In this document: positions 40,201-42,308 of the stretch, piece after piece
Numbering within the stretch: the stretch's first letter is position 1
Layout of the letters: the number at the start of each line of letters is the position of its first letter
NCBI GenBank assembly: GCA_037443565.1
Contig: JBBIOB010000023.1
Location: 1-42,308, forward strand
DNA length: 42,308 nucleotides
Direction: 5' to 3'
Source of the DNA: Fervidifonticultor_A sp037443565
GTDB taxonomy: Bacteria > Sysuimicrobiota > Sysuimicrobiia > Sysuimicrobiales > Humicultoraceae
Notes under the pieces: model-generated
Seen by the model: only the letters and a program-made list of their open reading frames with translations
Told to the model about the DNA's origin: nothing
Database searches by the model: none
Made by a program: the position numbers and the translations under genes

Positions 40201-41475
40201 CTACTTCCGGGGAAAGATCTTCTTGGGATCGGTCCCCGGGTCCCACTTCGCCGGATCGGCGGTCATGATCTCGTAGACGGCGATCTTCGGGTCGGCGCAG
40301 TCGCCGAATTGATTGCACGTCAGCGTACCGGTCAGACCCCTGAACTCGCGTGTGGCGTACAGCGCATCGCGCAAGGCCCTCCGGCCAATGTACGTGTTGC
40401 CCTGGGCGTCCTTCCTGGCCACCTTCTCGATGGCCGCGAAGGCCATCATCGCGGCGTCGTAGGCGTGCGCGTGGAACGGTGCCAGCGGCTTCTCGCCGTA
40501 CTTCCTCTGGTGCTTGTCGAGGAACTCCTGGTACCGCGGCCCCAGGGCCTCGATCGACAGGTCGGGGCTGGAGAGGAACATCCCGCGCGCCCCCGTCCCG
40601 GCCGCCCGCAAGAAGTCGGGCGAGAACATGCCGTCGGCGCCCATCAGGTACGTGCGCTCGAGCCCGGAGACCTCGCGGGCCTGCCGGGTGATGTGCCCGC
40701 CGGCGGCGATGAAGATCGGGTAGTAGATGAGTTGAGGATTGCGGGTCGCGATTCGGGTCAGCACCGGCCGCATGTCGGTGTCTGTGGGCGAGACGGCCTC
40801 CTGCGCCACGATCGTGCCGCCCAGGCGCCTGAAGACGTCCGCGAAGACCCCCTGCAGGCCCTCAGCGTAGGGGCTGCCGTCGTGGATGGTCGCGGCGCGC
40901 CGGACCATCTGCGCGAAGTAGGCGAACTGCGCGGCCACGCGACCCTGGACCAGGTCGTTGTGGGCGGTACGCAGATACCCGTCATAGCCCGAACCCCGGT
41001 TCGCCGCTGTCAGCCTGGGTGCGGTATTGGACGGCGAGATCGTCGAGATCCCGGCACGCCAGAGAATCGGCGCGCCCGGCACGGCCTCGCTCGAGCAGTT
41101 CGAGCCGATGGCCACGACGATCTGCCGGTTCGCGGCCAGCTTGGTCGCTGCGGTCACGCCGCCCTCGGCGTTGCAGCCCGTATCCTCGCCGATCAGCCGC
41201 AGGGGGTGCCCCACGAGGGACCCGCCCTTGTCGTCAATCGCGATCTCAACACCCCGCCTCGTATCGGTGCCGAGGCTGGCATCAGGCCCGGCGACGACCA
41301 TCCAGTACGCGATGATGAGCGGTTGCCCCCTCGCGATCCGTACCACGCCGACCGGATCGGTGACCGGTCCCATGGTCACGGGCGCGGCGGGTGCCGAGGA
41401 GATGAACATCGGGCCAGCAGTCATGACGAGCACGACGGCCAACGCCGTCAACAGACGGACATGTCTCATCCTCAC
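40201..41475 (-). CDS. livK: LIV-type periplasmic substrate-binding protein (cluster 2)
   Basis: 424 residues; start GTG 41475 or ATG 41469, both behind AAGGGAGGG. The Sec signal peptide (VRLLTALAVVLVMTAG, then PMFISSAPA) has no lipobox Cys, implying a periplasmic protein. Type I periplasmic-binding fold: TRRGVEIAIDDKGGSLVGHP, VVAIGSNCSSEAVPGAPILW (ligand loop), AHAYDAAMMAFAAIEKVA. Two Cys pairs (DTGCNAEGG with SNCSSE; TLTCNQFGDCAD) could form disulfides. First gene of the operon; its promoter must lie in 41476-41713. Confidence 0.93.
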   Translation of the reverse strand: MRMRHVRLLTALAVVLVMTAGPMFISSAPAAPVTMGPVTDPVGVVRIARGQPLIIAYWMVVAGPDASLGTDTRRGVEIAIDDKGGSLVGHPLRLIGEDTGCNAEGGVTAATKLAANRQIVVAIGSNCSSEAVPGAPILWRAGISTISPSNTAPRLTAANRGSGYDGYLRTAHNDLVQGRVAAQFAYFAQMVRRAATIHDGSPYAEGLQGVFADVFRRLGGTIVAQEAVSPTDTDMRPVLTRIATRNPQLIYYPIFIAAGGHITRQAREVSGLERTYLMGADGMFSPDFLRAAGTGARGMFLSSPDLSIEALGPRYQEFLDKHQRKYGEKPLAPFHAHAYDAAMMAFAAIEKVARKDAQGNTYIGRRALRDALYATREFRGLTGTLTCNQFGDCADPKIAVYEIMTADPAKWDPGTDPKKIFPRK

Positions 41476-41713
41476 GTATCCCTCCCTTGGCGGACGAATG
41501 GGGTTGCTCGTCTATCGTCTCCGTGCCTTCCGCTGCGCTCAGAGAAGCTCCGGCGGCTTCCCCGTAGCACCCCCCTCTCCTTAGGCTTCTGACGTGCCCT
41601 ACGCATACATATGCCCGAAGGTTCCCGAATAGTGAAGATTGGTTCGGCGCCTGATCGACACGTTCCTTCCGTATAGCTCGTTCGCCCTGAAAAACCCTGA
41701 TGTGGAGCGGGTT
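41476..41713. other. Upstream region of livK and apparent insertion-sequence end
   Basis: 238 bp without a gene. Near livK it holds only the AAGGGAGGG ribosome-binding site. Between 41612 and 41632 the minus strand repeats TTCGGG (TTCGGGAACC-TTCGGG). This sequence, and the block to about 41700 that continues the transposase frame region, may be the end of the degraded element. No clear promoter was found. Confidence 0.4.
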
Positions 41714-42173
41714 TCATTGCCGCATGGTCCGGCGGCTGTTGGCCAGCACCCGCTGCGCCTGTCGGACCACGTGCCGGGTGACCTGCAGCCCCCGGGCGGT
41801 GTGGCGCTCGATCGCCGCCTTCGCCTCCCCGGTGCGTGTGCGCAAGGCCTGCCCGACGGCGCGCAGCGCGCGTGTGATCGTGCGGCGGCGGTCCCGAAAC
41901 GTCGTGCGTGTGGCGGCACCGGCGGCCTGCAGCCGGCGGACCAGCCGCGTCATCACTCGCACCCCGTCGGCCAGCAGCCCGAGATCGGTCGGATGCTCGA
42001 TCGGGGCCTGAATCACGGTGGTATCCACGCGCAGTGTAGCGGTGCTTCAGGTCCATCAGGCGGAGATACGTGTGCACCGGCACGGTAGGCCGGCCGAGGT
42101 CGTGGGGTTCTCGGGAGGGGCAGAATGGGCTCTTCTGGGGGGCCGCCGGGCTGGAGCCTTCCAATGGAAGGTG
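41714..42173 (-). pseudogene. Degraded transposase gene (internal deletion with frameshift)
   Basis: Two pieces of one DDE-type transposase are fused out of frame. The N-terminal piece (about 42173-42036) has EPHDLGRPTVPVHTYLRLMD then LKHRY. The next piece (42028-41714) starts VDTTVIQAPIEHPTDLGLLA, then DGVRVMTRLVRRLQAAGAAT, the middle of such transposases (D-T-T-V with the PTD...LLADGVRV block). The residues expected in between, about 60-70 in relatives (serine/threonine-rich zinc or linker segment), are missing and the frame shifts. The second piece stops early (MRQ then TGA). Family resembles IS5/ISNCY-type elements; group not certain. Confidence 0.72.
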
Positions 42174-42180
42174 GTCAGGA

Positions 42181-42306
42181 TTATTCCGCATCCACCACCA
42201 GCAGATCCACCCATCGCCCATGGGCCTCCAGCACTCGGGTGAGCAGCCGGCGCGCCGCCTCCCGTTCCCCATCCCCTGGCAGCAACGGCTCCACGTCCAA
42301 CAGCAT
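42181..42306 (-). pseudogene. Second transposase fragment, cut by the window edge and a TAA
   Basis: Minus-strand frame MLLDVEPLLPGDGEREAARR then LLTRVLEAHGRWVDLLVVDAE, ending at TAA (42181-42183). LDVEP..PGEGE..AA.RLL..VL is the pattern around a catalytic Asp in another DDE transposase group (IS4/ISAs1-like). The normal sequence continues past VVDA; here it stops. The N-terminus is beyond the window. It lies directly next to the first remnant, suggesting nested insertions. Confidence 0.55.
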
Positions 42307-42308
42307 CC

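Noticed and set aside
1..42308. CRISPR arrays, prophage genes or rRNA genes
   Set aside because: No regularly spaced repeats of 25-40 nt, no phage structural genes and no rRNA-like sequence were seen in the window.

Overview
A GC-rich bacterial chromosome segment with very tight gene packing. GTG and TTG starts and 4-nt ATGA/TTGA overlaps are frequent. Both branched-chain-type (LIV) solute-binding proteins have ordinary Sec signal peptides without a lipobox cysteine, and an RseB/MucB-like periplasmic regulator is present, which points to a diderm envelope. A complete T-box riboswitch, a pyruvoyl-dependent arginine decarboxylase and an adenosine-specific kinase suggest a deep-branching Terrabacteria-type lineage, possibly thermophilic or subsurface (Sysuimicrobiota/CSP1-3-like or a deep Bacillota relative). 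This placement is inference only.

Layout. 1-9268: the 5' part of lysA and a PaaK-like adenylate-forming enzyme on minus, then a LIV transporter split over two strands (livG, acyl-CoA ligase, livH, livM on plus; livK, livF on minus). A Phd/VapC-type toxin-antitoxin pair sits between livH and livM. 9314-11378: a VanZ-like protein and an exported glycosidase-like protein that appears to lack both catalytic glutamates. 11532-13723: a polyamine cassette (arginine decarboxylase, aminopropyltransferase, agmatinase family). 13761-17938, minus: comEA, sigma-E-type factor, anti-sigma, RseB-like, MazG, membrane dipeptidase.

18154-21987, minus: a strong sigma-70 promoter, a T-box leader with a leucine (CTC) specifier, ilvE and leuS. 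The leader is the main discovery of the window: a complete tRNA-Ala(GGC) gene lies inside it, in the apical loop of Stem III, between the specifier domain and the antiterminator. 22071-31442, minus: a Uma2-family protein, adenosine-specific kinase, succinate dehydrogenase (sdhA-C-D-B), molybdenum-cofactor genes (moeA, moaC, mog) and threonine catabolism (tdh-kbl).

31560-35744, plus: three GTGAC repeats at exact 11-bp spacing (PHO-box-like), then a DUF2231 membrane protein, a PhoB-type regulator, a PhoR-type kinase and a DAO-family oxidoreductase. 35750-41475, minus: a second, complete LIV operon (livK-H-M-G-F) with a long hairpin after livK and an unusually long LivM. 41600-42308: degraded insertion-sequence remnants.

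How the genes combine: most encode handling of amino acids and related carboxylates (two LIV systems, BCAA transamination and leucyl-tRNA charging under a leucine sensor, threonine to glycine plus acetyl-CoA, arginine to polyamines) feeding the TCA cycle, alongside envelope-stress and two-component control.
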